Shown: piece by piece, positions 1 to 8,544 of the stretch
Layout: every line of letters starts with the position of its first letter
How positions within the stretch are numbered: position 1 is the first letter of the stretch
From: Methanoculleus oceani
GTDB taxonomy: Archaea; Halobacteriota; Methanomicrobia; Methanomicrobiales; Methanoculleaceae
NCBI RefSeq assembly: GCF_023702065.1
Contig: NZ_QFDM01000002.1
Location: 372,001 to 436,000, forward strand
Reading direction: 5' to 3'
Length of the DNA: 64,000 nucleotides
Made by a program: the position numbers and the translations under genes
Notes under the pieces: generated by a model
Seen by the model: the letters and a program-made list of their open reading frames with translations, nothing else
Told to the model about the DNA's origin: nothing
Database searches by the model: none

Positions 1-3000
1 GGCGGGCCCACCCGGACAAGATCGCCCCATCGTTCCTTCGCGATCAGGTAGTGGACCGTCTCCGCCCCCGCCTCAGGCGACCAGCCCAGGCGGTCGAGGG
101 CGTCCGCGGCCCCGGCACGGACGCGGAAATGCCCGTCGGTGAGCGCACCGAGGAGCAGGCGGCACGCCTGCTCCCCGATCAGCACAAGAGCCGTCACCGC
201 ACCCTTCCGGGCCGTATCGTTCCCTTCCCGCAGGACGCACAGGAGCGGTTTGACCGCCACCTCGCCCATCATGCCGAGCGCCCGCACCACGACACGCCCC
301 TGGCGCCAGTCCTCCTGGAGGAGCGCAGCGGTAAGCGGCTCGATTGCTGCCGGGTTCCCGATCTTGCCGAGCGTTGCGGCCGCTCCCATCCGGATCGCCG
401 GAGCGGCGGCGCGGAGAGCCAGGACCAGCGGCTCGACGGCGGGATCCCCGATGCCGACAAGCGCCCGTGCCGCTCCGAGGCGGATGTGCCAGTCCCGGTC
501 CTGGAGAGCGTCGATGAGCGGTACGACCGCCGGCTCCCCGATCATCTTGAGCGCCTCGATCGCCTTTCTCTGCCCGCCGTCCTGCTCGGTGCGGAGTTCG
601 TGGATCAGCCTGCTGACTGCAGGCGCCCCGATCATGCCGAGCGCCCGCGCCGCACCTATCTGGATCGCGCTGTCGGGATCGTTGAGCGTCCGGATCAGCG
701 GCTCGACGGCCCCGGCCCCGATCTCGGCGACAGAGGCCCATTGCTCCTTTGCAATCAGGTAGCAGACGGTCTCGCTCTCGGTCCCCGGCACCCATCCGGC
801 TCTTCCGAGGACCTCCGCCGCACCCAGCCGCACAAGGTAACGCTCGTCTGAAAGCGCCTCCGTGAGATCGGCGACGGCCGGTCTGCCGGCCCGGGTGAGC
901 GTATCGATCGCCTCCAGGCGGACGACGTCGTTTTGGTGTCCCAGTACCCCGATGAGCGGGCCGACGGCCGCATCCCCAATGCCGATAAGCACTTCCCCGG
1001 CCCGCTGCCGGATCCGGGGATCGTCGTTCCCGAGCGCCTCGACCAGCGCATCGAGGGAAGACTCCCCCATCGCCCCAAGGATCTCGGCTGCAGTCTGCCC
1101 GATGTCGGGACGCCCGAGACCGGGGACGAGCGGACCGGCGGCAGGACGCCCGATCCTGACCAGCACCCCGGCGGCCGTTTTGCGGAGCCGGGTCTTGTCC
1201 AGTGCCTGGATCAGTGGTTCCACTGCCGCTTCCCCGATCCGCACCAGCGTCTCTTCCGCCGGCCCACGGAGGTTCTTTCTGCCGAGCAGGCGGATCAGGG
1301 GGGGAACCGCAGGAGCCCCGAGACAGGCCAGCGACTCTGCGGCCCCGGCCTGCACCCCGGTATCAGGATCGCCGAGCCGCGCCACCAGGAGGTCGGCGGC
1401 GGGGGCCCCGAGATCCACGATCTCCGACCACCGCTGCAACGCGATCAGGTAGACGGCCTGTTCCTCTACTCCCGTGGGAGCCCACCCGAGCCTCTCAAGG
1501 ACCGTGGCAGCCCCCATGCGGGTCAGGAAGTTCTCATCGCCGAGTGCTTCGACAAGCGGCGGGAGTGCCGGGTCGCCGATCCCGGTGAGCGCCGCCGCCG
1601 CTCCCGCATGCCCGTCGCCGTCCTCACCGAGGAGGGGGATGAGCGAGCCTATCGCAGGCGCACCGATGCCGACCAGGGCATCGACGGCCTTCCGGTGAAG
1701 GCGGTCGCCGCCGCTCCTGACGAGTTCGATGACGGCCGGGACCGCCTCGGGCGCCTCGAGCCTGCCCAGGACCTCGACGGCGTTCTCCCGGGCGGCCCCG
1801 GCCTCCCCTTCGAGCAGTCCGAGGACAGGGGCCACGGCCGGTTTCCCGATGGCAACGAGCGCATCCGCCGCCACCGGGGCAACGGCATCATCGGCGAGGG
1901 CGTCCACGAGCGGCCTCACAGCCGCCGGATCGCCGATCTCGCCGAGTGTCGCCGCAGCCTCGCCGCGTATTCGGTCGTCGTCGCCGTTGAGCGTCCTGAT
2001 CAGGGGAACGACTGCCGGCGCGCCCATCAGGGCAAGTTCCATCCACTCCTCCCGGGCAATCAGGTACCATGCCCGCTCGGCGTCGCTCCAGGGTTCCCAG
2101 CCCGTCTCGACCAGGATCGCGGCGACCTGGCCGCGTATCCGGGACCTGCCGGATGTCAGTGCCTGGATCAGGGACGGGACCGCCGCCTCCCCGAGCGCAC
2201 CGAGAATCTCCCGGAGCGCCTCCCGCGCCTCCCCGTCCGTACTGTCCAGGGCACGGATGCATGCCTCCGCCGCCGGCTCCCCGATCTTGACCAGGGCCGC
2301 CGCCGCCGTGCCGCGGAGGTTCTTTCTGCCAAGCAGCCGGATGAGCGGATCGACCGCAGGGAGACCGATCTCCGCGAGCGCCATGGCCGCCATCGGCCGG
2401 ACCTCGTCGTCTGCTTCGTGCAGGAGATCGACCAGGGGGCCGACTGCGGGCTCGCCGACTTCCCCGAGGGTCCGGGCGGCATTCCACCAGACCTCCTTAT
2501 CCGGGGACTTCAGGATGCGGATCAGAGGGGCGACCGCGGCTTCACCGTAGTCCGCGACATCAAGCCACGCCTCGCCGGCAATGAGGTAGCGGATTGCCCC
2601 GGCGTCGTCGGGTGCTTTCCACCCGAGTTCCCGGAGAACGGAAGCGGCAGATCTCCGGATGCTCCCTTCGGGCGCGTCAAGGGCCTCGACAAGAGATTGG
2701 ATCGCCGCATCACCGATCTCCCGGAGTGCGTAGAGAGCGCCGAACTGCACCTCGCCGTCATCGCCGGCGAGCGCTGCGATGAGGGGCGGCACGGCGGAAC
2801 CCCCGATACGCACGAGCGTGGCAGCCGCCCCAATCTGCGTCGCATCGTCCCCGAGCGCCGCGATCAGCGGCGGGATTGAATCTGTGCCGATCAAAGCGAG
2901 GGCTTCGGCGATACACCACCGCCTCCCGTCGTCTGCACGACCGAGGGCCCGGATCAGGGGAGCGACGGCGTCGGCCCCGCGTTCTGCGACGGCATTTACG

Positions 3001-3896
3001 GCACGTCCGCGGACACCGGCATCGTCACTGCCGAGGTCGTCGATGAGCGACTCCAGCGGGCGCTCCTCGTCCACGGCAGCATCATACGCAGGAGCGGGGA
3101 TGCAGGCTACAACCGCCGGTTCGTTCTCCGGCAGGCAGAGATCGAACTCGACGATCCCGGGAGTGGGTTTGACATCTCCATCATCGAATTCGAACATTTG
3201 CATGAATTCGTCGTCGGTGAGGAAACCGGAATGCGGAGCAGACAGATCGTCCGGAGGAAGTTCAGGAAGTTCGTCCGGACCGCGGGAGATACCGTCACCC
3301 GGGCTTTCCCGGAGAGAGAAGTCCGAAAAGGGGTCGACGTCTTCCGACCCGCCGGGGGGGAGGGCTGCGTTCGCCTCTTCCGGGGAGAGGAGATCGTCGA
3401 ACCGCCGGAGGGCATCGGGAACCTTCTCGAATTTCTCGAAAAGAATCGTCTCATCGCCAGACGGGAGATGCCTGCTCAGGAGCGGCTCAACGGGCGCACG
3501 GGGCGAGGGGGCTCCCTGGTCCGGGACACGGCCTCCCTGGTCGCCCTCCCTGCCGCTCTCTTCGGCACGACTTCTCTTTATCCAGTGCCTGAGGAACGAA
3601 GATCCGTGCGGTCCAAAGAGCCCGGGAAAGCACACGATAGGACATACGGCTTCAATTGTCGGAATCTCCGGCATTCCCGGCACCCCTGCACTGAGCAGAA
3701 GGAGAAGAAGGCATGTGATTCCGAAGATCGCATATATCAGGCTACGGGATGTCCCGAAGGTCGCACAACCACCATCGGGCCCGGGCATGCACCCACCCCC
3801 ACGATTCAACTGTTTTGCCGCCAAATCGTCAATTCTTGCTATGGAATCGGCGAAAAGACCATCCAGGAATGCTCGTGAGGCTTCGGCGCACATCAT
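1..3896 (-). CDS. Membrane-anchored giant HEAT-repeat protein (3' end outside the window)
   Basis: One minus-strand frame is open from 3896 to the window edge, so about 1,298 residues are visible and the C-terminus is missing. Paired ATGs at 3896/3893 follow an A/T-rich TATA-like stretch (about 3915-3927), suggesting a leaderless start; an ATG at 3788 behind a G-rich leader is the alternative. Residues about 53-70 form one hydrophobic membrane segment. A Pro/Asp/Glu-rich linker runs to about residue 275. The rest is roughly thirty HEAT (PBS-lyase type) repeats of about 31 residues, with recurring IGxPAVxPLIxAL cores. Five spacers containing a Gly-Trp, then Tyr-Leu-Ile-Ala, then Trp, divide the array into blocks. 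HEAT arrays are usually protein-binding scaffolds. No catalytic domain is visible, and the partner is unknown. Confidence 0.85.
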   Translation of the reverse strand, partial: MMCAEASRAFLDGLFADSIARIDDLAAKQLNRGGGCMPGPDGGCATFGTSRSLIYAIFGITCLLLLLLSAGVPGMPEIPTIEAVCPIVCFPGLFGPHGSSFLRHWIKRSRAEESGREGDQGGRVPDQGAPSPRAPVEPLLSRHLPSGDETILFEKFEKVPDALRRFDDLLSPEEANAALPPGGSEDVDPFSDFSLRESPGDGISRGPDELPELPPDDLSAPHSGFLTDDEFMQMFEFDDGDVKPTPGIVEFDLCLPENEPAVVACIPAPAYDAAVDEERPLESLIDDLGSDDAGVRGRAVNAVAERGADAVAPLIRALGRADDGRRWCIAEALALIGTDSIPPLIAALGDDATQIGAAATLVRIGGSAVPPLIAALAGDDGEVQFGALYALREIGDAAIQSLVEALDAPEGSIRRSAASVLRELGWKAPDDAGAIRYLIAGEAWLDVADYGEAAVAPLIRILKSPDKEVWWNAARTLGEVGEPAVGPLVDLLHEADDEVRPMAAMALAEIGLPAVDPLIRLLGRKNLRGTAAAALVKIGEPAAEACIRALDSTDGEAREALREILGALGEAAVPSLIQALTSGRSRIRGQVAAILVETGWEPWSDAERAWYLIAREEWMELALMGAPAVVPLIRTLNGDDDRIRGEAAATLGEIGDPAAVRPLVDALADDAVAPVAADALVAIGKPAVAPVLGLLEGEAGAARENAVEVLGRLEAPEAVPAVIELVRSGGDRLHRKAVDALVGIGAPAIGSLIPLLGEDGDGHAGAAAALTGIGDPALPPLVEALGDENFLTRMGAATVLERLGWAPTGVEEQAVYLIALQRWSEIVDLGAPAADLLVARLGDPDTGVQAGAAESLACLGAPAVPPLIRLLGRKNLRGPAEETLVRIGEAAVEPLIQALDKTRLRKTAAGVLVRIGRPAAGPLVPGLGRPDIGQTAAEILGAMGESSLDALVEALGNDDPRIRQRAGEVLIGIGDAAVGPLIGVLGHQNDVVRLEAIDTLTRAGRPAVADLTEALSDERYLVRLGAAEVLGRAGWVPGTESETVCYLIAKEQWASVAEIGAGAVEPLIRTLNDPDSAIQIGAARALGMIGAPAVSRLIHELRTEQDGGQRKAIEALKMIGEPAVVPLIDALQDRDWHIRLGAARALVGIGDPAVEPLVLALRAAAPAIRMGAAATLGKIGNPAAIEPLTAALLQEDWRQGRVVVRALGMMGEVAVKPLLCVLREGNDTARKGAVTALVLIGEQACRLLLGALTDGHFRVRAGAADALDRLGWSPEAGAETVHYLIAKERWGDLVRVGP

Positions 3897-3904
3897 GAGA
3901 ACTC

Positions 3905-3930
3905 TACATCTAAAAATTAAATATGTTTGT
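3905..3930 (-). promoter_or_regulatory. TATA-like promoter of the HEAT-repeat gene
   Basis: Read on the minus strand, an A/T-only run (ATATTTAATTTTTA) sits 20-30 nt before the tandem ATG start at 3896. This is the spacing expected of an archaeal TATA box driving a leaderless or nearly leaderless transcript. Confidence 0.4.
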
Positions 3931-3982
3931 TTTCCGTGCCACATCAATAAGATAATATTTAAGTAGCACCTGTTCCAGGAGG

Positions 3983-4503
3983 TCAGCGTCCGCCCCCGGC
4001 CTTCCCCGCACCCGTGGCACCCAGGTAACGCTTGTACCGGACGAACCAGGGGGTATCGAGAACTCCGATGATGCCCTTGCTGACCATCTGACCGGCGATC
4101 AGGGGGAGCAGGGGAATTCCGGCGGTGAAGAAGGCGATGCTCACGAAGATGACGCTGTCGAGGGTCAGGAAGTTCGTCATGGCGATGAGGATGGCGAAAA
4201 GGATCTGCGAGAGGAGGGCAATGGCGACCCGGGTCATCGATCTCCCGTAGACCTCGTTGATCATATCGATCGCCTGCGCGACGAACGGGTAGATGAAGAC
4301 GGAGGGGCGATGAATGTGGCGATACCGATATCGAACTCGATGAGCCGGGCAGCGATGATCTGTGAGGCGCCAGGGTAAATGATGTACAGGCCGGTGAGGG
4401 TGGCAAACCCGTACCCGGGATACCGCCTGACGACTGCGGCACCCGCATACGTCGCGATGGTGAGACTGATCACCCAGTACATCCAGACGGACGGTATCGG
4501 CAC
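3983..4503 (-). pseudogene. YhhQ/VUT-family queuosine-precursor transporter, frameshifted
   Basis: Two overlapping minus-strand frames together make one integral membrane protein. The first runs from a GTG at 4503 (GGAG about 9 nt upstream; residues MPIPSVWMYW) to about 4305. The second continues as SVFIYPFVAQ with the family hallmark DMINEVYG and ends at 3983. The break lies at the GGGG run at 4304-4307; one extra G would restore IAPSVFIYPF. The family (PF02592) imports queuosine or archaeosine precursors such as preQ0, a role taken from homologs. Four to five hydrophobic segments remain visible across the two pieces. Either the gene is recently broken or the homopolymer was misread; I cannot tell which. 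Confidence 0.75.
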
Positions 4504-4597
4504 GGGCAGAACTCCATCGATAGGCAGAAGCCTTCAAAAAAGTGTTGCTCCGCCTACCGTATTAACCCTCATCTTCCGGCCGACCCGGAATAGCCGG

Positions 4598-5203
4598 TCA
4601 GAAGCCTTCGTTCATGATCCGGTCGAGCTCTGAGCGCTTGATTCGCCAGGATCCCCCGCACTTGACCGCCGGGATCCGCTCTTCCCGGATGAACTCCCGG
4701 ATCCGACCGGGGGTGAAGTTCAGGGTCGAGGCAACGTCGTCGACGGTGAGCATCGCGTCGCCTGCGCTCTGGTGGTGGCCGCACCCGATCGTCTCCCAGT
4801 CCTCGTCCGGCAACATGATGGTGATGACCGGTTCGCCGTCGTCTCCCGGGGAGACCGCGGCCTTGAAGGTGAGGGTGGGAACGAGGCCGTTCTGGTAGAG
4901 GCTGACCTGGAACTCGAACTCCTCCTCGGTCGTCGTACGGGCTTTATCCCTGAACGCATGCAGGGTGTCCCATAAGTTCTCCGTGACGGTGTCCTGCGGG
5001 ATGTTCGGGAACGGCACCATGCTCTGCGCGGCCCGTGCCGAGACCGCGAGGGGATAGGTGATGCCCATGTCCCTCCCCATCCGGGTGATCTCGATCAGAT
5101 CCCCGTCGTCGATAGCGTCCTGGCGGGCCTTCCTCTGTTGCTCCGGGTCCGCCAGCCCCCAGGTGTCGGCCGGTGTCCTTAATCGTAATCTTCGCATCTC
5201 CAT
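4598..5203 (-). CDS. DUF6573-like protein with C-terminal excisionase-type HTH
   Basis: 201 residues. The N-terminal part (about 30-140) follows the DUF6573 pattern: an Asp-Leu-Ile-Glu strand, a Tyr-Pro-Leu-Ala motif near residue 50, a Trp-Asp-x-Leu helix near 98, and a conserved end with GDDGEPVITIMLPDED. DUF6573 has no known function and is common on plasmids and integrated elements. Residues about 149-201 form an excisionase/MerR-like DNA-binding domain (LTVDDVASTL, then a wing with SWRIKRSELD). Such domains occur in excisionases and antitoxin-like regulators. No integrase or toxin gene is adjacent, so this may be a relic of a mobile element. The ATG at 5203 has a GGAGAG about 9 nt upstream. 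Confidence 0.8.
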   Translation of the reverse strand: MEMRRLRLRTPADTWGLADPEQQRKARQDAIDDGDLIEITRMGRDMGITYPLAVSARAAQSMVPFPNIPQDTVTENLWDTLHAFRDKARTTTEEEFEFQVSLYQNGLVPTLTFKAAVSPGDDGEPVITIMLPDEDWETIGCGHHQSAGDAMLTVDDVASTLNFTPGRIREFIREERIPAVKCGGSWRIKRSELDRIMNEGF

Positions 5204-5510
5204 GGGTCATTCTCTCCGGGGTATTTTCGCGCTCTTCCATACCACTGTAGGGGTATCGATCATAAAAGATTTACCAAATATTTTGCGGTATTTTGCGATT
5301 TCTTTCGCGCTAAAGGCTTATTCTAAGAACCCCGGGAGCAAAATGCCGCCATAATTCGGCGAAATGCCGGACACAGTTGCCGGACGAGCGAATATCGGGC
5401 AAAAAATCCGGAAATAACGAAGGATACGGCCCGGAACGCCAACAGCGATCCCCGATCCAGGGGGGACGCCCCCGACAAAGCCTATATAGGAGCAGGGTGA
5501 GTCTTGAGCA
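5204..5510. other. Divergent intergenic region, A/T-rich centre
   Basis: 307 nt between the divergent DUF6573 gene and the CARF operon. It is locally A/T-rich (5260-5330) and ends in a plus-strand TATA box at 5481-5490. I see no small ORF or RNA gene that I can support. Confidence 0.5.
5481..5503 (+). promoter_or_regulatory. TATA box and GGTGA site before the CARF operon
   Basis: CCTATATAGG at 5481-5490 lies about 25 nt before the GTG at 5511, as expected for a leaderless archaeal transcript. A GGTGAG at about 5495-5500 would also serve as a ribosome binding site. Either reading supports the GTG at 5511 as the start. Confidence 0.55.
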
Positions 5511-6023
5511 GTGATTCCACCCGTGACGCCCGCCACCGGCGATGCCTACATAACACTTCTGGGACGCTCAACATGGGCGCTCGTCAACGCATATCATGCA
5601 GTCCTGCGGGAAAAGGGGTTGCGCCCCGAACGGGTCTCTATCGTCACCGAGGAACCCTACGCGCACGACGCATCGATCGCAGCCAGGGCGATCCGGATAG
5701 TCTCGGGGGGATACGGGTTCGCTCCGGAAGTCCAGGTGGAGGTCCTGCCCGAAGCGGACTTCGTACGAGCCGGGCAGACGATCCGCTCGCTTGCCCGGGA
5801 CCTTATCCAACAGGGGTTCCGCGTGGCGATCGATATCACGTCGGGCAGGAAGGTCACGGTCGCCGGGGCGCTCATCGCGGTCTCGCTCGCGGGGCTTGAC
5901 CTCCGGCACATCTATTACCTCGCCATGACGAGCACCGACGACGTCGCAAAACCGTATATGATGATCCCGCACCAGATCCAGAGGATCCGGGATATCATGG
6001 AGGATGCGGAGGCAAGATCATGA
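5511..6023 (+). CDS. Stand-alone CARF-like (Rossmann) sensor protein
   Basis: 170 residues from a GTG. The fold signature is that of CARF domains, which bind cyclic oligoadenylates in type III CRISPR signalling. A first strand and nucleotide loop ITLLGRSTW lies at residues 14-22, a helix-strand series follows, and the strand-loop DITSGRK sits at 108-114, followed by a hydrophobic helix and HIYYL (133-137). The loop matches the Ser/Thr-x-Gly-x-Lys ligand loop of CARF proteins. No effector domain is fused. The gene overlaps the next one, a PIN-like nuclease, by 4 nt (ATGA), so the pair should be co-translated. A ring nuclease (a CARF protein that degrades cyclic oligoadenylate) is the main alternative to a regulatory sensor. 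No cas gene or CRISPR array lies in the window. Confidence 0.75.
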   Translation: MIPPVTPATGDAYITLLGRSTWALVNAYHAVLREKGLRPERVSIVTEEPYAHDASIAARAIRIVSGGYGFAPEVQVEVLPEADFVRAGQTIRSLARDLIQQGFRVAIDITSGRKVTVAGALIAVSLAGLDLRHIYYLAMTSTDDVAKPYMMIPHQIQRIRDIMEDAEARS

Positions 6024-7027
6024 ACGATGCGGTCATAAGGGAAGACGAGTTGCAGATACTCTTAAACAGCCTCGATACGATCCGCGTCTCGTACCCGCTC
6101 TACGAAGGGGACATCCTCGTCGCACGCCCCGAAGGGACCGGGTTTCGGCTCGAACTGCCTGCGTCCCGCGAGACCTTCAGGGACTGGCTCGCCGGGTATG
6201 AGCCGGTTGCCGGCGAACTCCCCTCCTACGCGGATCTCCAGGAGTGCATGTTTGCAAGCGGAATCGCACGTTACGTGAACCAGGCCACCTTTGATGCGAT
6301 GCGCACATCCTATGGGCAGCTCAAGAAGGCCGTCTTCTTCGGCCTGGATACGAACCTCTTCTACCATGGGTTTGCATCGAACAACCCGGAGATCAATCAT
6401 TCCTCCTACCTGATCGTCGATACCGTCCGGGACGAGATCACGTATGCCATCAACCGAAAGTACCCGGCAAAGATGATCGAGGAGATGACGGCGCATGCGC
6501 CCGACTGCCGGGAGTTCATCGGGGAACTCGAGAACAAGCGGATGAAGAGGTCCCGGAAAGCTGCATACCTCGCGCTGAAAGAGTACCGTTCCATCCGCGA
6601 CCGGGCAACGGAGATCGCGTCGCCGGACCCGCACACGCATCTTTCCGAGGAGAACGACCGTAACATTGTGCGGGCGCTCCGGAAGTTCGAAGAAGAGCGG
6701 TATGCCCTTCCGGTTCTCCTGACCGCCGACATCTACATGGCGGACCTCTGCATGGCCGAGGGGCTCGAGTACTTCTACTTCGACCGCCCATACAGACTGG
6801 AGACGACAACCTGCACGGTGCCGGCATTCCGGCGGCTGCTCTTCAACCTCGCCGCCGTCTTCGGGTTCGTAGGCTGCAACGGTTTCACGATCTTCGGTGA
6901 GTACGGCGGGAAGGGCAACGATCTCGACGAACTGAAGGTGCGCTTCGAGGACGACGAGACCTACCGTGCATTCGGAAGGGAACTGGAGATATGCAGACAA
7001 CTTGCGGCACTCGGCATAACAGGGTAG
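6020..7027 (+). CDS. PIN-like nuclease coupled to the CARF protein
   Basis: 335 residues; the start overlaps the CARF stop by 4 nt. Residues about 102-245 carry the acidic pattern of a PIN ribonuclease: Asp110 in FFGLDTNLF, Glu139 in DTVRDEI, Asp213 in ENDRNI, and Asp237 with Asp242 in LLTADIYMAD. The N-terminal 100 residues (predicted alpha/beta, no known domain) and the C-terminal 75 residues are extra to the PIN core, which is usually about 130 residues. PIN proteins cut RNA or DNA with Mg2+ or Mn2+. Translational coupling to a CARF protein suggests a ligand-gated nuclease made of two subunits. That is inference; only the motifs and the overlap are seen directly. Confidence 0.7.
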   Translation: MNDAVIREDELQILLNSLDTIRVSYPLYEGDILVARPEGTGFRLELPASRETFRDWLAGYEPVAGELPSYADLQECMFASGIARYVNQATFDAMRTSYGQLKKAVFFGLDTNLFYHGFASNNPEINHSSYLIVDTVRDEITYAINRKYPAKMIEEMTAHAPDCREFIGELENKRMKRSRKAAYLALKEYRSIRDRATEIASPDPHTHLSEENDRNIVRALRKFEEERYALPVLLTADIYMADLCMAEGLEYFYFDRPYRLETTTCTVPAFRRLLFNLAAVFGFVGCNGFTIFGEYGGKGNDLDELKVRFEDDETYRAFGRELEICRQLAALGITG

Positions 7028-7686
7028 AAGCGGTCCTCTGCGACATGGACAACACCCTCTTCGACCTGGTGGGAGCGAAACGGGAGGCGTGCCGGTGCGT
7101 GGTCGACTACCTCGGGACCGGAGACCCGGAGACGCTCTTTTTGCAGTTTCTCCGCGGCGTTCACGGGTTTGAGGACCACAGAAACATACGCGACTATCTT
7201 GAAGAGCTCGGGGCATACCAGCCCGGTACGTTCGAGGTCTGCTGCCGCACCTACGAGGACGTGAAACTCGACCTGGTCGAGGCTTACCCGGGGGTCGAGG
7301 AGACGCTCCGGTGCCTCGCGGACGCCGGGATCGGGCTCGCGGTCGCCACCGACGCGGAGTCGTTCCAGGCACGCCGGCGGCTCGATAAGACCGGTCTCAT
7401 CGATTACTTCGAGGTCGTGGTGACCCCCGAGGTATCGGGAAGACGAAAACCTGAGCCCGACTCCCTCCTCTACGCCCTCCGGCGGCTCGATACGGCTCCG
7501 GCGAAGGCGGTTATGGTCGGCGACAGCCTGGTCCGCGACATCGCCCCGGCGAGGCATCTCGGGATGGTGACCGCCTTTGCCGCCTACGGCGACTGGCGCC
7601 GGAACCGCGTAGCGGATGTAGAGGTCGATATCGTCCTTCGAGAGTTCTCCGAACTCCCTGGCCACGTGGGCATTACGGACCGGTGA
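6991..7686 (+). CDS. HAD-superfamily hydrolase
   Basis: 231 residues. HAD motif I is CDMDNTLFD with nucleophile Asp18 and Asp20, motif II includes VATDAES, motif III the lysine of RRKPEPDS, and motif IV VMVGDSLVRD. A helical cap of about 75 residues follows motif I, as in phosphoglycolate-phosphatase or haloacid-dehalogenase-like members. The chosen ATG lies inside the PIN gene (37-nt overlap), which suggests coupling. A later start is possible, but little sequence precedes motif I. The substrate is unknown; a phosphatase acting on a small nucleotide or sugar phosphate is likely. Its 3' end abuts the convergent gene at 7687 with no gap. Confidence 0.85.
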   Translation: MQTTCGTRHNRVEAVLCDMDNTLFDLVGAKREACRCVVDYLGTGDPETLFLQFLRGVHGFEDHRNIRDYLEELGAYQPGTFEVCCRTYEDVKLDLVEAYPGVEETLRCLADAGIGLAVATDAESFQARRRLDKTGLIDYFEVVVTPEVSGRRKPEPDSLLYALRRLDTAPAKAVMVGDSLVRDIAPARHLGMVTAFAAYGDWRRNRVADVEVDIVLREFSELPGHVGITDR

Positions 7687-8544
7687 TCAGCAGAGCGGCG
7701 AGGGGGATTGCGAACCCTGCACCGGGAGCCGCGCCCCGTGGATGATGACCTGTTGATCGGTCTCCGCGATCTTGCCGAGAACGATCGCTTTTCCCGCCGG
7801 GGTCATCGCGAAGACCGGGATCGACGTCCCCGCCTGGAGGAGCGCGGTCTTCGCCGCCTCCTCCCGGATGTGCCGCGAAGCGCAGGCGGTGAGGAGGTCG
7901 GCCGCACCGGCCATCAGGGCCGCGTCCTCCCGCGAGATCCCGGTCGTATGGACTGCGACGATCACGGCGTCCGGGAACCGCTCCCGGATAGTCGCGGCCT
8001 CGGCGGCAACGGCGGTGGTCACGGCGATCCGCCGGTGACCGAGGGTTCTCGCCAGGGCGACACCGGCGGCCTGGTCGATGGCGGCGGTCGCTGGATCGAG
8101 GACGACGCCCCCGTTCTCCTCGATCCGTGCGATCACTTCCGGGATCGGGCTCGTCTTCACGAGCCCGGACATCCGGCCGCCGATCCCCTGGATGAGGGCG
8201 GGGTTCTCTGCAACCAGCGTCCCGGCCCCGTCGGAGGCGATCACCGCGGCGTCGAGATCTCCCCGCCGGACGGCGCTGCTCAGGAGTTCCGACGCCCCGA
8301 AGAGGACGAAGTCCGGTCCGGCAAGAACCTCGCGCTCCGGCGTGCACATCCCGAAGGACCGGATCCTTCCTTCGATGTTCTTGCGTATCGCTTCAGCCGT
8401 CATCTCCTCGACCGGGCAGGCAAACCGCCGTGCCAGCGGGCAGTCCTGTATCTGCGGCGTCCCGACCTCGACCACCCGGCCGTTCCGGATCACGACCCGG
8501 CACTTCCCGGCGGCCTCTATGATGTGTTCGTCACGGTCGCTCAT
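7687..8544 (-). CDS. Methanogenesis marker protein 8
   Basis: 285 residues, matching the methanogenesis marker 8 family (DUF2099) along its whole length. Recognisable parts are VVIRNGRVVEVG at the start, a cysteine in DCPLARR, FGMCTPER with another cysteine, FGASELL, the SDGAGTLV and IGGRMSGLVKT glycine-rich stretches, and AAIDQAAGV. The family is restricted to methanogens and related archaea. Its biochemical role is not established as far as I know. It is a key taxonomic clue here. It is transcribed alone and meets the HAD gene tail to tail. Confidence 0.9.
   Translation of the reverse strand: MSDRDEHIIEAAGKCRVVIRNGRVVEVGTPQIQDCPLARRFACPVEEMTAEAIRKNIEGRIRSFGMCTPEREVLAGPDFVLFGASELLSSAVRRGDLDAAVIASDGAGTLVAENPALIQGIGGRMSGLVKTSPIPEVIARIEENGGVVLDPATAAIDQAAGVALARTLGHRRIAVTTAVAAEAATIRERFPDAVIVAVHTTGISREDAALMAGAADLLTACASRHIREEAAKTALLQAGTSIPVFAMTPAGKAIVLGKIAETDQQVIIHGARLPVQGSQSPSPLC

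Noticed and set aside
73-3400. Long plus-strand open frames of several hundred residues across the HEAT region (for example 933-2879)
   Set aside because: They mirror the G/C-rich repeats in other frames, have low-complexity Arg/Pro-rich composition, and the minus-strand frame gives a clean HEAT array.
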